A DNA stretch of 33,269 nt from Deltaproteobacteria bacterium (GCA_002747805.1 PDQP01000020.1:1-33269), one strand, 5' to 3'. Shown: positions 17,811 to 25,320, numbered from the stretch's first letter. Numbers and translations: made by a program. Notes: generated by a model not told the origin, from the letters alone.

Positions 17811-19559
17811 TCATCTTTCCGGTGTTTTTTTATGGTGAAGTCTAACCTCAACTATTTGACCATTAAAGATTTCCAAGGCTCTGGTTACCAAAGGTTCTGA
17901 AGAAAGTTTTCTTTTTTGGCGGCTTACGTTTTCCCGATCATTTGGGCTGGCTGTATCTCCGCTATTTTCAGGTGTAATGATGCTTACCTTAAGTTCCTTT
18001 TGAAAAAACTTTTGCACCAGTCTGGTTAATATCTGGTGATTTTCCGGCTCCTTGAGCTGGCCGCAAGTAAAATGCTCATCATATTCAAGCTGCAGCTCCC
18101 CATCGGTTGCCAGACGGTTATTTGCCTTTTGCAGGATCTGGCCCATCCAGATCTTTTCGCCCTTTACATATTCGATAAATTCCCGCCAGTCGTCCTGAAT
18201 ATTCTTTGCCGCTGCCTTGCCTTTTTCCGGCGGCAAGTCCGGCGGGGCGGTAGAAACTTGGCTGACCGGCTCGGCAGCAGGCGGCTCTTTATTCTCTCTA
18301 ACTTCTGTTACTGTATCGGTTTTTTTGACTGACCTTGGTTCCGTGAGCCTTAAATCATCCTGATCTTTTACCGCCACAGCCTTATCGGCGGCATCCTGCA
18401 CAGGCTCTTGCTGCGGCGGATACATATCAATCAATTTATCTAGTTTGCCAATAAGATCAGGGAGATGAACAATATTTCCCGCCTCAATAACCTTGATAAA
18501 TGAGGTCTCCAAGGCAAGCCTTGGCTGGCTGCTGTTTTTGGTATCCTCGATGGCCGCCATTAGCAGCACCAGTTTGGCATGGATGCTTTCTGCAGGAAAT
18601 TCACCGGCAATTTCCTGATACGACTGCAGCTCGGTCTCCGATATATTCAGCAGGGTCTCGCAACCTTTGATCTTGCATAAAAGCAGGTTTCTGAAACAAT
18701 CCAGTAAATCGTTGCCGAATCGTTTAATGTCCATACCAAAGGCAAAGATTTCATCCAGAGACAGCAGCACCCCGGCCTTATCCCCTTTCATTAAGCCGGC
18801 CGCAAGTTTTAGCAGCACCTCCCGGCTGACCAGGCCAAGCACCTCGGTAACATCATCCAGCCTGACCTCTTTTTCGCCGTAGGAGAAGATCTGATCCAGC
18901 AAACTCAAACCGTCCCGTACGCTTCCGTCAGCCTCCTTGACGATTTGCTGCAGGGCCTTTTCCTCAATATTAACGCCTTCATCTGCCGCCAGTTTACGGA
19001 AATGAGCCTGCAGGTCATCGGCGGCAATGCGTTTTAATTCGTATCTCTGGCAACGGGACAAAATAGTGATCGGTATCTTATGCAGCTCGGTAGTGGCAAA
19101 CATAAAATACACATGCTTCGGCGGCTCCTCCAGCGTTTTCAGCAAGGCATTAAATGCCTCGGTGGTCAGCATATGCACTTCATCAATGATAATGATCTTA
19201 AACCTTGATGAAACCGGCAAAAATTTGATTTGTTCCTTTAATTCGCGTATTTCCTGGATGCCCCGGTTTGATGCCCCGTCAATTTCATGCAGGTCAATGG
19301 CCGAACCGCTGGCGATGGCCTGACAGGATTTACAGGTGCAGCAAGGTCTTTGCTCAAGGGGACTTTCGCAGTTAATGGCCTTGGCCATAATTCTTGCCAG
19401 AGTGGTCTTGCCGGTACCCCTGATGCCGGAAAAAAGGATGGCATGGGCAACCCGCTCTCTAAGCAGACTATTTTTAAGGGTGGTTACAATAGTCTTTTGC
19501 CCGACCACCTGCTCAAACTTCTGCGGACGTGATTTTCTGGCCAAAACCAGGTAGGACAT
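17811..19559 (-). CDS. dnaX: DNA polymerase III subunit gamma/tau
   Basis: A 582-residue clamp-loader ATPase that opens the sliding clamp and ties the replisome together. Walker A is GIRGTGKTT (45-53), a zinc site uses C64, C73, C76 and C79, Walker B is DEVHM (126-130), and the SRC sensor is at 168-170. Domain III follows to about residue 370. A Pro/Glu-rich linker and a tau-specific C-terminal domain complete the protein. A run of seven A residues at codons 412-414, in the linker, could allow a shorter gamma form (see the site at 18320). The SRP RNA gene lies upstream, as in Bacillus. The restriction nuclease gene begins one base after its stop. Confidence 0.97.
   Translation of the reverse strand: MSYLVLARKSRPQKFEQVVGQKTIVTTLKNSLLRERVAHAILFSGIRGTGKTTLARIMAKAINCESPLEQRPCCTCKSCQAIASGSAIDLHEIDGASNRGIQEIRELKEQIKFLPVSSRFKIIIIDEVHMLTTEAFNALLKTLEEPPKHVYFMFATTELHKIPITILSRCQRYELKRIAADDLQAHFRKLAADEGVNIEEKALQQIVKEADGSVRDGLSLLDQIFSYGEKEVRLDDVTEVLGLVSREVLLKLAAGLMKGDKAGVLLSLDEIFAFGMDIKRFGNDLLDCFRNLLLCKIKGCETLLNISETELQSYQEIAGEFPAESIHAKLVLLMAAIEDTKNSSQPRLALETSFIKVIEAGNIVHLPDLIGKLDKLIDMYPPQQEPVQDAADKAVAVKDQDDLRLTEPRSVKKTDTVTEVRENKEPPAAEPVSQVSTAPPDLPPEKGKAAAKNIQDDWREFIEYVKGEKIWMGQILQKANNRLATDGELQLEYDEHFTCGQLKEPENHQILTRLVQKFFQKELKVSIITPENSGDTASPNDRENVSRQKRKLSSEPLVTRALEIFNGQIVEVRLHHKKTPER
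18320..18326 (-). other. A7 run in dnaX, candidate recoding or slippage site
   Basis: On the coding strand the message reads GTC AAA AAA ACC at codons 411-414, in the linker between DnaX domain III and the tau-specific part. A shift to +1 meets TAA after three more codons; a shift to -1 meets TAG after seven. Either would release a product of about 416-420 residues, close to the size of known gamma subunits. Slippage itself is inference. Confidence 0.35.
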
Positions 19560-19634
19560 AGGAAAACCGCAAGGAAAATTTTATGACTGGTCTTTTGCAA
19601 GGAAAGGCAATATTGCCGATGTTTATAAAAATGA

Positions 19635-19730
19635 TAGCCGGGCGACCCGCACACACAAAAAGATTCACTACCGTTGCTTCCTCCCGGACCTGGCGGGGTT
19701 CGTGATTTTTTGTCGCATGGAACCCGGCTA
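19635..19730 (-). ncRNA. ffs: Signal recognition particle RNA, small (4.5S) bacterial type
   Basis: On the minus strand, the universally conserved SRP RNA hairpin is present: CCAGGTCCGGGAGGAAGCAA, with the GGTCCGG and AGCA internal loop that binds Ffh and the GGAA-type tetraloop (here GGGAGG context). The ends pair perfectly, TAGCCGGG with CCCGGCTA, giving a single hairpin of about 96 bases without an Alu domain. This RNA with Ffh and FtsY sends nascent membrane proteins to the translocon. It lies about 75 bases upstream of dnaX on the same strand, a neighbourhood also known in other bacteria. Confidence 0.93.
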
Positions 19731-19739
19731 TCAAAGCCG

Positions 19740-19768
19740 TATTTACGCTGTCAGCAGGCCGCTTCCAA
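19740..19768 (-). promoter_or_regulatory. Candidate promoter for the SRP RNA
   Basis: On the minus strand, TTGGAA (plus 19763-19768) and TAAATA (plus 19740-19745) are separated by exactly 17 bases, and transcription would start at or just before the SRP RNA 5' end. The -10 word is the same TAAATA as in the tRNA-Gly promoter. The boxes are only moderate matches to the consensus. Confidence 0.4.
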
Positions 19769-19854
19769 AGTTAAAGATAAAATATATGACCTGAATGCCA
19801 GCCTTATACACCGTTTATTTTCGTGCGTCAAGTTTTTCATCGATCGGAAAAATA

Positions 19855-20439
19855 TTAAAAATCTATCCTCTCACGGATTTGCCGCCAGTTTTCCACCATC
19901 GGCAGATTATGTTGTCCAAGGTTCCACGGCTGACTATAAACCAGGGCGGTGATATTTTTCCGGGCAAGTTCAACGCAGGTTTCATGGCGGTCATCAATAA
20001 AATAGTCAATCCCTAGTTCACGCAGATACTGCTCCTTGGCCTCCGGGCTGCCGGTGGCCGTAACCTTGATTTTTTCGGCAGTCTCAGCGGTAAAAAACTT
20101 ATTGACCCATTGTACCACCGGCCCGGCCATAGGACGTGCGGTTACAATCTGTACCGTGGCGGTTTCAGCCAGTTCAGAAAGCACCTCAACGGCTCCAGCG
20201 GCGGGTTTGAGACCAGTGTTAATGGTGTCATTAACCATCTCCTCAAATATCTTTTCAATTACTTCCAGAGGAATACCAAGACTTTCGCTCACCTCAAAGC
20301 TGGTAATATCATTGACCGTAAACGAGCAGCAGCCGTGATTTTCGCAGGCCAGGCGGACAAAGGTTTCGCCGGTATCTGCAATAACGCCGTCAAAGTCAAA
20401 ACCCAGCCGGTCTTTTGGAATTTTTAATTGGTCATCCAT
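19855..20439 (-). CDS. HAD-superfamily phosphatase, 5'-nucleotidase (NT5C)-like
   Basis: A 194-residue HAD hydrolase. Motif I is GFDFDGVIADT with nucleophile D15 and acid/base D17. Motif II is the T in VQIVTARPM, and motif III/IV includes the ELGIDYFIDDRHETC stretch with paired aspartates. The small cap and the VTARP and FIDDR wording resemble the deoxyribonucleotidase (NT5C/YorS-like) branch, which dephosphorylates nucleoside monophosphates. The substrate is unproven. I start at the ATG at 20439 because CGGAG stands upstream and the family begins just before DFDG. An in-frame GTG at 20508 would add 23 residues without a ribosome site. It lies downstream of the OB-fold gene on the same strand. 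Confidence 0.75.
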   Translation of the reverse strand: MDDQLKIPKDRLGFDFDGVIADTGETFVRLACENHGCCSFTVNDITSFEVSESLGIPLEVIEKIFEEMVNDTINTGLKPAAGAVEVLSELAETATVQIVTARPMAGPVVQWVNKFFTAETAEKIKVTATGSPEAKEQYLRELGIDYFIDDRHETCVELARKNITALVYSQPWNLGQHNLPMVENWRQIRERIDF

Positions 20440-20510
20440 GCGGTACTCCGCTTTATTGTTTAACCCGCCCATCAACAGCCCAAGGTAATCAGGGCGGTTA
20501 TGTTGCACGG

Positions 20511-21278
20511 CTAATCCAGCACGGTTCCTTCTTCCAGTAAAACCGCATATTCATAGCCATAGCCGAAATCCTTGTTCGCGGCTGCCATCCCCTCAAAGGT
20601 CAGCACCGCACCTTCCTTGACCTCTTCATTGGTGGTGATAACCAGGTCGTGGGTGTTCTTCATGGGATCGCCGGAGCCGTCCTGGATATGCACCCAGTTC
20701 CTGCCCATGATGCCCTGGTTGATTTTTAGTACCTTGCCGCGGACTCTGACCTTTTTGCCGTTAAGCTCACTTGCCCGATTAAAGATTTCATCAACGGTAC
20801 AGGCATTTTCACCGCTTGCTTTTTTTATTTTGTCTCCTTGCATGGGAACCACTGCCCCGGCACTGCCCTGGGTGCTGTCGGCAAGTTTTTGTGCCGGTTG
20901 CAGGCCGTTTTCCTTTTGCACAGCCAGCTCAAAGTCTGACAGCTTTGCAGGTTTTGCCGGAGCAGACTTGCTGTCGGCCAGTCCCGATGAAAAAATTATG
21001 GTATCAAAGGTGCGGTCAAGGGTGTTGCTGTAAAAATCCTTCATCACCATCCCTTGATAATAGCTCACCTGATCATGCACCTTAACCTCGCTTTCAGGAA
21101 TGGCCGCCCATTGCTGACCATAGGCATTTTTTACCAGCAGATAAGTATAACCTGCCGCATTCATGGTTTCCAGCACCTCACCGGTTACCACATTTTTGCC
21201 ATTATTGCCTTCAGCCAATGCGGTACTGCCGCAGGCAATAAAAATTAACAAGGTAAGTAAGTTATAAAGCCTGATCAT
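20511..21278 (-). CDS. Secreted protein with two OB-fold-like domains
   Basis: A 255-residue exported protein. A signal peptide (MIRLYNLLTLLIFIACGSTA) ends with a likely cut after ALA, before EGNN. The first module (about 33-100, VVTGEVLETMNAAGYTYLLV...) and a second (about 160-255, LNGKKVRVRGKVLKINQ..., NWVHIQDGSG, then VLTFEGMAAANKDFGYGYEY) look like beta-barrel OB-fold units of the kind annotated as NrfJ or 'DNA-binding' in deltaproteobacteria. A low-complexity Ala/Lys linker separates them. The ATG at 21278 has an ideal GGAGG site; the in-frame TTG at 21290 overlaps that site. A role in periplasmic metal or cofactor handling is possible but not shown. Confidence 0.75.
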   Translation of the reverse strand: MIRLYNLLTLLIFIACGSTALAEGNNGKNVVTGEVLETMNAAGYTYLLVKNAYGQQWAAIPESEVKVHDQVSYYQGMVMKDFYSNTLDRTFDTIIFSSGLADSKSAPAKPAKLSDFELAVQKENGLQPAQKLADSTQGSAGAVVPMQGDKIKKASGENACTVDEIFNRASELNGKKVRVRGKVLKINQGIMGRNWVHIQDGSGDPMKNTHDLVITTNEEVKEGAVLTFEGMAAANKDFGYGYEYAVLLEEGTVLD

Positions 21279-21490
21279 AATTTCCTCCAATCATCTTTTA
21301 AGCGGAAAGCCATTTTCATGTTTTATGAATCCCGTAACCTATACATTCCTGAAAAAATCTCAAGGGCTAATCAGCTTTTTCAGCAAGAAACCAAATGGAC
21401 AAAACCGATAATGATTACTATGGTACCTTCGGTCGGTAGCAGAAAAGCTGGTGCTGATACCTTATAAAAATCCTGATATGGAGGAAAATC

Positions 21491-22432
21491 ATGGCCCTGT
21501 TCCATAGCTTGCAAGTTGGAGAACAAGAAATAAGTCCCATCGACTGGGAGATGAATCCGTCCCTTACTTTCGGCACCTTTGAGTCATGGGGCGGCCGGGA
21601 ACGGGTTAGAAATAATGATGAAATGGTGTATTATTTTTTCATCGACAATTGGGGGAAAAAGCCGAGACTTCGTTTGATGGAAAGAGCAGTTAAACATGCC
21701 CGGGTGGTGGCCACCATTGAGGCACCGCCGACCATGATTGAACAATGTGTCCGCAATCAGGGCGAGGCGGCCATCTTTGAAAGGAGTTATGCCATTGACG
21801 ATGAAATCAAACAGTGGCTGATCGAAAATGTACTCAATCGGGAAAATCCCCCTAAGGTAATTCCGGTGGATAATCGGCAGTTTATCGAGGATATGGGGGA
21901 GCCGTTGCCGCTGCTAGCTGAGATTACAGGTAAAATTGAAAAGGTTGGGCTGCCCGATGAGGTAAAAATCATCAATGATGACCAGATAGAAGGGGTTATC
22001 AAAAAATATAATTTTTATGATCACGATTTGAACCCTGAGGGCAGGTTTGATAATGTTTTGGCGGATAATGGTGATGGCCTGACCGTAACCGATCTTAAAA
22101 CCGGCTTAATGTGGCAGTGCAAGGGACTGGATATTTGCTCAATCAGAAGCATGAAAAGGGAGATTCAGGCTCTAAACCAGAAAGGGTTTGCCGGATTTAA
22201 CGATTGGCGGCTGCCTTCCATGGAAGAGGCCATGTCGCTGATGGAGCCGGAGCAGAACAATAAAAAAATGTATCTGCACCCGTGCTTTACCAAGGAGCAG
22301 GCCTTTATCTTCGTCTCAGCCGAGAGGCAGCCGGGCGGTTACTGGTTTGTTGATTTTAAGCAGGGCCGGGCCTTTTGGTCTTCCGGCACTATTCCGGGCG
22401 GGTTCGGCAGGCTTTGCCGGGCAGTTGGATAA
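21491..22432 (+). CDS. DUF1566 (Lcl C-terminal-like) domain protein
   Basis: A 313-residue protein whose C-terminal half (about 185-313) is a DUF1566 domain. It shows the RFDNVLADNGDGLTVTDLKTG opening, the GLMWQ core, NDWRLPSMEEAMSLME, and a C-terminal FWSSGTIPGGFGRLCRAVG. This domain has a C-type-lectin-like fold in related surface proteins. The N-terminal 180 residues are not a family I recognise; they contain two Trp-rich segments and charged helices. There is no signal peptide, so it may stay in the cytoplasm, which is unusual for this domain. A GGAGG site precedes the ATG. It is divergent from the secreted OB-fold gene across a 212-base gap. Confidence 0.75.
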   Translation: MALFHSLQVGEQEISPIDWEMNPSLTFGTFESWGGRERVRNNDEMVYYFFIDNWGKKPRLRLMERAVKHARVVATIEAPPTMIEQCVRNQGEAAIFERSYAIDDEIKQWLIENVLNRENPPKVIPVDNRQFIEDMGEPLPLLAEITGKIEKVGLPDEVKIINDDQIEGVIKKYNFYDHDLNPEGRFDNVLADNGDGLTVTDLKTGLMWQCKGLDICSIRSMKREIQALNQKGFAGFNDWRLPSMEEAMSLMEPEQNNKKMYLHPCFTKEQAFIFVSAERQPGGYWFVDFKQGRAFWSSGTIPGGFGRLCRAVG

Positions 22433-22441
22433 ATGGTATGC

Positions 22442-22744
22442 CTATGCAGGCGGCTGTCCGGCATAATTCCAGATGCCCAAAAATAGTCCGGCCATAATGC
22501 CGATCAGAAAAAACATTCTGAACCTTCTGTCCCAGGGCAGTTTTTCGCCGGTCATATACTGGATAAAGGAAATGACGACTAAGGCCGAACCAGCAACAAA
22601 CGGCACCGTTTCCAGCAGGTTGAAAAGGGTCTGGATGATGCTGCCGCCAAGGCTTGGCTCAGGGTAACGGTCTAGTCTTAAGTTAAAGAGCAGGTACACC
22701 AGTGCCGAGACCGTGAAGGTAAACTTATTCTTGATATTGTTCAT
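22442..22744 (-). CDS. Small membrane protein of unknown function
   Basis: A 100-residue hydrophobic protein with three probable membrane segments: about 8-21, 36-62 and 77-95. Short charged loops include LRLDRYPEPS and KLPWDRRFR. I do not recognise the family. The chosen ATG at 22744 abuts the ATG of the gene on the plus strand (CATATG), and no ribosome site is visible; an in-frame GTG at 22753 is the only nearby alternative. Its end lies nine bases from the stop of the convergent DUF1566 gene. Coding support is the even, uninterrupted reading and sensible membrane topology. Confidence 0.55.
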   Translation of the reverse strand: MNNIKNKFTFTVSALVYLLFNLRLDRYPEPSLGGSIIQTLFNLLETVPFVAGSALVVISFIQYMTGEKLPWDRRFRMFFLIGIMAGLFLGIWNYAGQPPA

Positions 22745-23812
22745 ATGAAACACATTGATATTATTTATTTTCCTGATACCGATCCTTATTTTGAGACGAA
22801 TTATCCTCTGCTGCTTTTAGCGGTCAGGCTCAATTATTTAAGCCCGGTGGAGCCTGAGCATAATGCTCCGGCTGATATATTCACTCGGTATAATCTTTGT
22901 CAAGCCCATACTCCGATACCGCTTGGGGATGAACGAAGCCGTTTTGCCGGATTGATCAGGGATATTAAGCTGCGTAAGGATGATTATGCCGATCAGCTAA
23001 AAGCCTTGACCATTGCCGGTATGCAGGAAGCAGGGAAAGAAGAGCATAAAGGAGACATCCTGGCCGCTCTGCTGGGAAGCAGCGGGGATGATAATAAAAG
23101 TATTCCGGGTGAAACCAGGCGGAATGCGGTTTGGAGAGCCAGGTTGATACTGGCTCTGGCTGAAATCCTTGATCGGGAAGAAGAAGAACTGGCCGGGCAG
23201 CTATCCTTTCTGGATGAGCAGGAACTTCAGCTTTTCAAAAGGCTGCAGGGCGAAAATGGAGAAGAAGAGGATAATCCCTTTCAGGAATTGATGGATATTC
23301 AGCAAAGGCTCAATGCCCCGAATCCGGCAATGATGAAAAATAGATGCCGCTCATGGCTGGAACTGGCTGGAGATAAGCCTTTTAGTGAACCTGCGGTCTG
23401 GCTGTCTACCAGGGAAGAGGCTGCGGATTTTATCTTTGATGCCTGCCGTGAGCAAACCGGCAATGAGCCGTATCTACTTGAGATGATAAATCTTCCGGCC
23501 AGCATAGGACGGGATTTCCCCCTGGTGGCCGATGCCCTGACAGATTTCCGTCAAAGACATGCTGGAGTTATTGAAGCCCTGGCCGAAGAGATTATTGAAC
23601 CTGTTGTTTCAGGCAATGCGGCACTACCGACAAGGCCGATAATTACCCCATCGCTTGAAAAAGACTGGAACCTGCTCTTGGCTCAGGAATATCCAGAAAA
23701 TCTGTATGGCAGAAAAAAGATGAAAATTTATTTGCTGCCGGGATTTATTCACCCGCAGGGGATTCCTAGTAAAAAGTCCGGTAAAGGCAGCCTGTTCCTT
23801 ACTTTTTGGTAA
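22745..23812 (+). CDS. Conserved-looking protein of unknown function
   Basis: A 355-residue soluble protein that I cannot assign. It opens MKHIDIIYFPDTDPYFETNY. A mostly helical middle (about 100-185) is very acidic, with EEEEL and GEEEDNP stretches. The C-terminal half has DFPLVADALTDFRQRH and a basic tail ending in SKKSGKGSLFLTFW. No enzyme motif, signal peptide or membrane segment is visible. The start codon sits directly against the start of the divergent membrane gene, without a clear ribosome site. Its stop is four bases from the stop of the convergent D-lyxose isomerase. Base composition resembles the neighbouring genes, which argues for a resident rather than newly arrived gene. Confidence 0.65.
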   Translation: MKHIDIIYFPDTDPYFETNYPLLLLAVRLNYLSPVEPEHNAPADIFTRYNLCQAHTPIPLGDERSRFAGLIRDIKLRKDDYADQLKALTIAGMQEAGKEEHKGDILAALLGSSGDDNKSIPGETRRNAVWRARLILALAEILDREEEELAGQLSFLDEQELQLFKRLQGENGEEEDNPFQELMDIQQRLNAPNPAMMKNRCRSWLELAGDKPFSEPAVWLSTREEAADFIFDACREQTGNEPYLLEMINLPASIGRDFPLVADALTDFRQRHAGVIEALAEEIIEPVVSGNAALPTRPIITPSLEKDWNLLLAQEYPENLYGRKKMKIYLLPGFIHPQGIPSKKSGKGSLFLTFW

Positions 23813-23815
23813 TAT

Positions 23816-24490
23816 CTACGGATATTCGTTGCAGAGATAGTGGACGGGCGGCTCATCTTCCTCAATTTTGGGGAACCTTTTCAGGGGAGTGTGAAAGCGG
23901 TTGTCGTTGTCATCATCGTTTACATCTGACACCTCGCCGACCACCACGGCTCCATACCCTTCTTGGCCGTAGAAACGATGGTAAAGATATGGCTCAAGAC
24001 AGATGGATTCGCCTGGCGTCAGGATGATTTTCTGCCCCGGCTTGCATTCTTTTCTTACTCCGTCAACGCTGACCTGAAAGTTACGGTTGCAGATATTTTC
24101 ATTCTCATCTGCCAGATAAAGCTCCAGGACCAAGTTGCCGCCCCCCCGGCAGATAATATCTTCCCGTTTTTTCCAGTGAAAATGCATGGGGCAGACTTGG
24201 TTTTCCTTGACGATCATAATTTTCTCGGCATAGCCCTTCGGGTATCTTTCCGCCTGATTGTAATTACCGTTTCTGATGGTGAACAGCAGCAAACCTGTTT
24301 TACTATAATCCCCCTCGCCATAGTCAGTTAAATCCCAGCCCAGCTTGTTATGACGGATTTCGTCTGCTTCCCGGCCCTTGTTTTGCCAGTCGGCAGGTGT
24401 CCAGTAGGCAAAGGGCGGCAGTTTGAAAGAGATTGAAGCAAACAGTTCTTTTGCTTCCTGAATATATGAGTTAATTTCTGAACGCTTCAT
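23816..24490 (-). CDS. D-lyxose isomerase (E. coli O157 type)
   Basis: A 224-residue cupin sugar isomerase that interconverts D-lyxose and D-xylulose with a divalent metal. I align it from memory with the E. coli O157 enzyme: both begin MKRS-x-IN, share LPPFAYWTPADW, LGWDLTDYG and PKGYAEKIMIVKENQ-like text, and end EDEPPVHYLCNEYP. The metal site is visible as H and H in PMHFHWKKREDII (with the Glu) and the later His in LYHRFYG. The match fixes the start at the ATG at 24490 rather than upstream codons. No kinase or transporter for the sugar is next to it, so the physiological substrate remains uncertain; D-mannose side activity is known in the family. Confidence 0.85.
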   Translation of the reverse strand: MKRSEINSYIQEAKELFASISFKLPPFAYWTPADWQNKGREADEIRHNKLGWDLTDYGEGDYSKTGLLLFTIRNGNYNQAERYPKGYAEKIMIVKENQVCPMHFHWKKREDIICRGGGNLVLELYLADENENICNRNFQVSVDGVRKECKPGQKIILTPGESICLEPYLYHRFYGQEGYGAVVVGEVSDVNDDDNDNRFHTPLKRFPKIEEDEPPVHYLCNEYP

Positions 24491-24714
24491 AATGGCTTGT
24501 GATTTTATTATGTTTACGCCTTTATAATCCGGCCAGGACAAAAAATACTTACACTTCCAGCCAAAATGTGTCAAGTTGTTCGAGATGCCGAAGTTGCCGC
24601 ATGGTATATATTTTGAGCTTGAAAGGAAATATTGTTTTGGGCATGATGATTTTGCTGGCTGCCGGGTTCAACACTGAAATTATGAAAAATATTCCTTTTA
24701 CTTTTCTTTCTGAA

Positions 24715-24735
24715 TATGTACTGTACATCTGTACA
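24715..24735 (+). promoter_or_regulatory. YefM-type operator (TGTACA boxes)
   Basis: TGTACA occurs at 24722-24727 and 24730-24735, and the first box also forms the odd palindrome ATGTAC-T-GTACAT (24715-24727). TGTACA is the known core bound by YefM/YefM-YoeB in E. coli. The boxes end 17 bases before the antitoxin ATG, so bound protein would block its promoter or start. Confidence 0.65.
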
Positions 24736-24752
24736 AAAAAAAAGGAGGGATT

Positions 24753-25031
24753 ATGTCAATACAAACCACATACACTAATGCTCGAGCTAATCTGGCTTCC
24801 TTAATGAATGAGGTTACGGCGAACAAAGAAGTTGTGATCATTCAACGTCGTGGATATGAAGACGTCGCAATGATAAGTGCAGATGAGCTTTCTGGTGTGC
24901 TTGAAACGGTGCATCTTCTCCGCTCTCCGAAAAACGCAAAGCGGCTTTTAACAGCACTAAACAGGGTTAAAGATAGCTCTCTTTCTTCGCAGACAATTGA
25001 TGAACTCCGGGCTGAGGTTGGCTTTGAGTAA
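24753..25031 (+). CDS. yefM: Antitoxin YefM (Phd/YefM family)
   Basis: A 92-residue antitoxin that neutralises the YoeB-type ribosome-dependent RNase encoded next to it and represses the operon. The N-terminal DNA-binding part reads TYTNARANLASLMNEVTANK, then EVVIIQRRGYEDVAMISADE, the standard Phd/YefM strand-helix pattern. The C-terminal half (LETVHLLRSPKNAKRLLTAL) wraps the toxin. A strong AAGGAGGG site precedes the ATG. TGTACA operator boxes lie directly upstream. Its stop overlaps the likely toxin start by eight bases, which sets a lower toxin than antitoxin yield. Confidence 0.92.
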   Translation: MSIQTTYTNARANLASLMNEVTANKEVVIIQRRGYEDVAMISADELSGVLETVHLLRSPKNAKRLLTALNRVKDSSLSSQTIDELRAEVGFE

Positions 25032-25320
25032 AAAGAATAAGAGGGTCTTCAGCCTGCAAGCACAAAGAGAATCTGTATTTCAGCCTGAATTTAGAGAGGA
25101 TTTGAAATATTGGGTTAAAACAGACCGAAAGACTGCTCTTCGTATTTTTGAGTTGATAGAATCGGTTATGCGGGATCCTTTTCACGGCATTGGCAAACCT
25201 GAACCTTTGAAATTTCTCGGCTGCGGTGTTTGGTCTCGTCGAATAACCCAAGAACACCGCTTGGTTTATGTTGTTGCCAATGAAAAAGTTAATTTTGTAC
25301 AGGCACGATATCATTATTGA
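25024..25320 (+). CDS. yoeB: Toxin YoeB (RelE/ParE superfamily mRNA interferase)
   Basis: A 98-residue toxin that, in E. coli, cuts mRNA in the ribosomal A site. The core shows FQPEFREDLKYWVKTD, then PFHGIGKPEPLK with the catalytic-region Glu, WSRRITQEHRLVY with the conserved Arg, and the ARYHY C terminus whose His acts in catalysis. All key residues appear intact. I chose the TTG at 25024, six bases after TGAGG and overlapping the antitoxin stop; an ATG at 25000 would add eight residues without a good site. An N-terminal Lys-rich extension of about 20 residues precedes the normal YoeB start, as in some proteobacterial members. Confidence 0.88.
   Translation: MSKKNKRVFSLQAQRESVFQPEFREDLKYWVKTDRKTALRIFELIESVMRDPFHGIGKPEPLKFLGCGVWSRRITQEHRLVYVVANEKVNFVQARYHY

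Noticed and set aside
21349..21383. Inverted repeat CTGAAAAA / TTTTTCAG as a terminator
   Set aside because: The stem is almost all A-T with an 18-base loop, and it lies between two divergent genes where no transcript ends.
24499..24804. Open frame across the yefM promoter region
   Set aside because: It spans the TGTACA operator and overlaps yefM in another frame, has no domain and no ribosome site.
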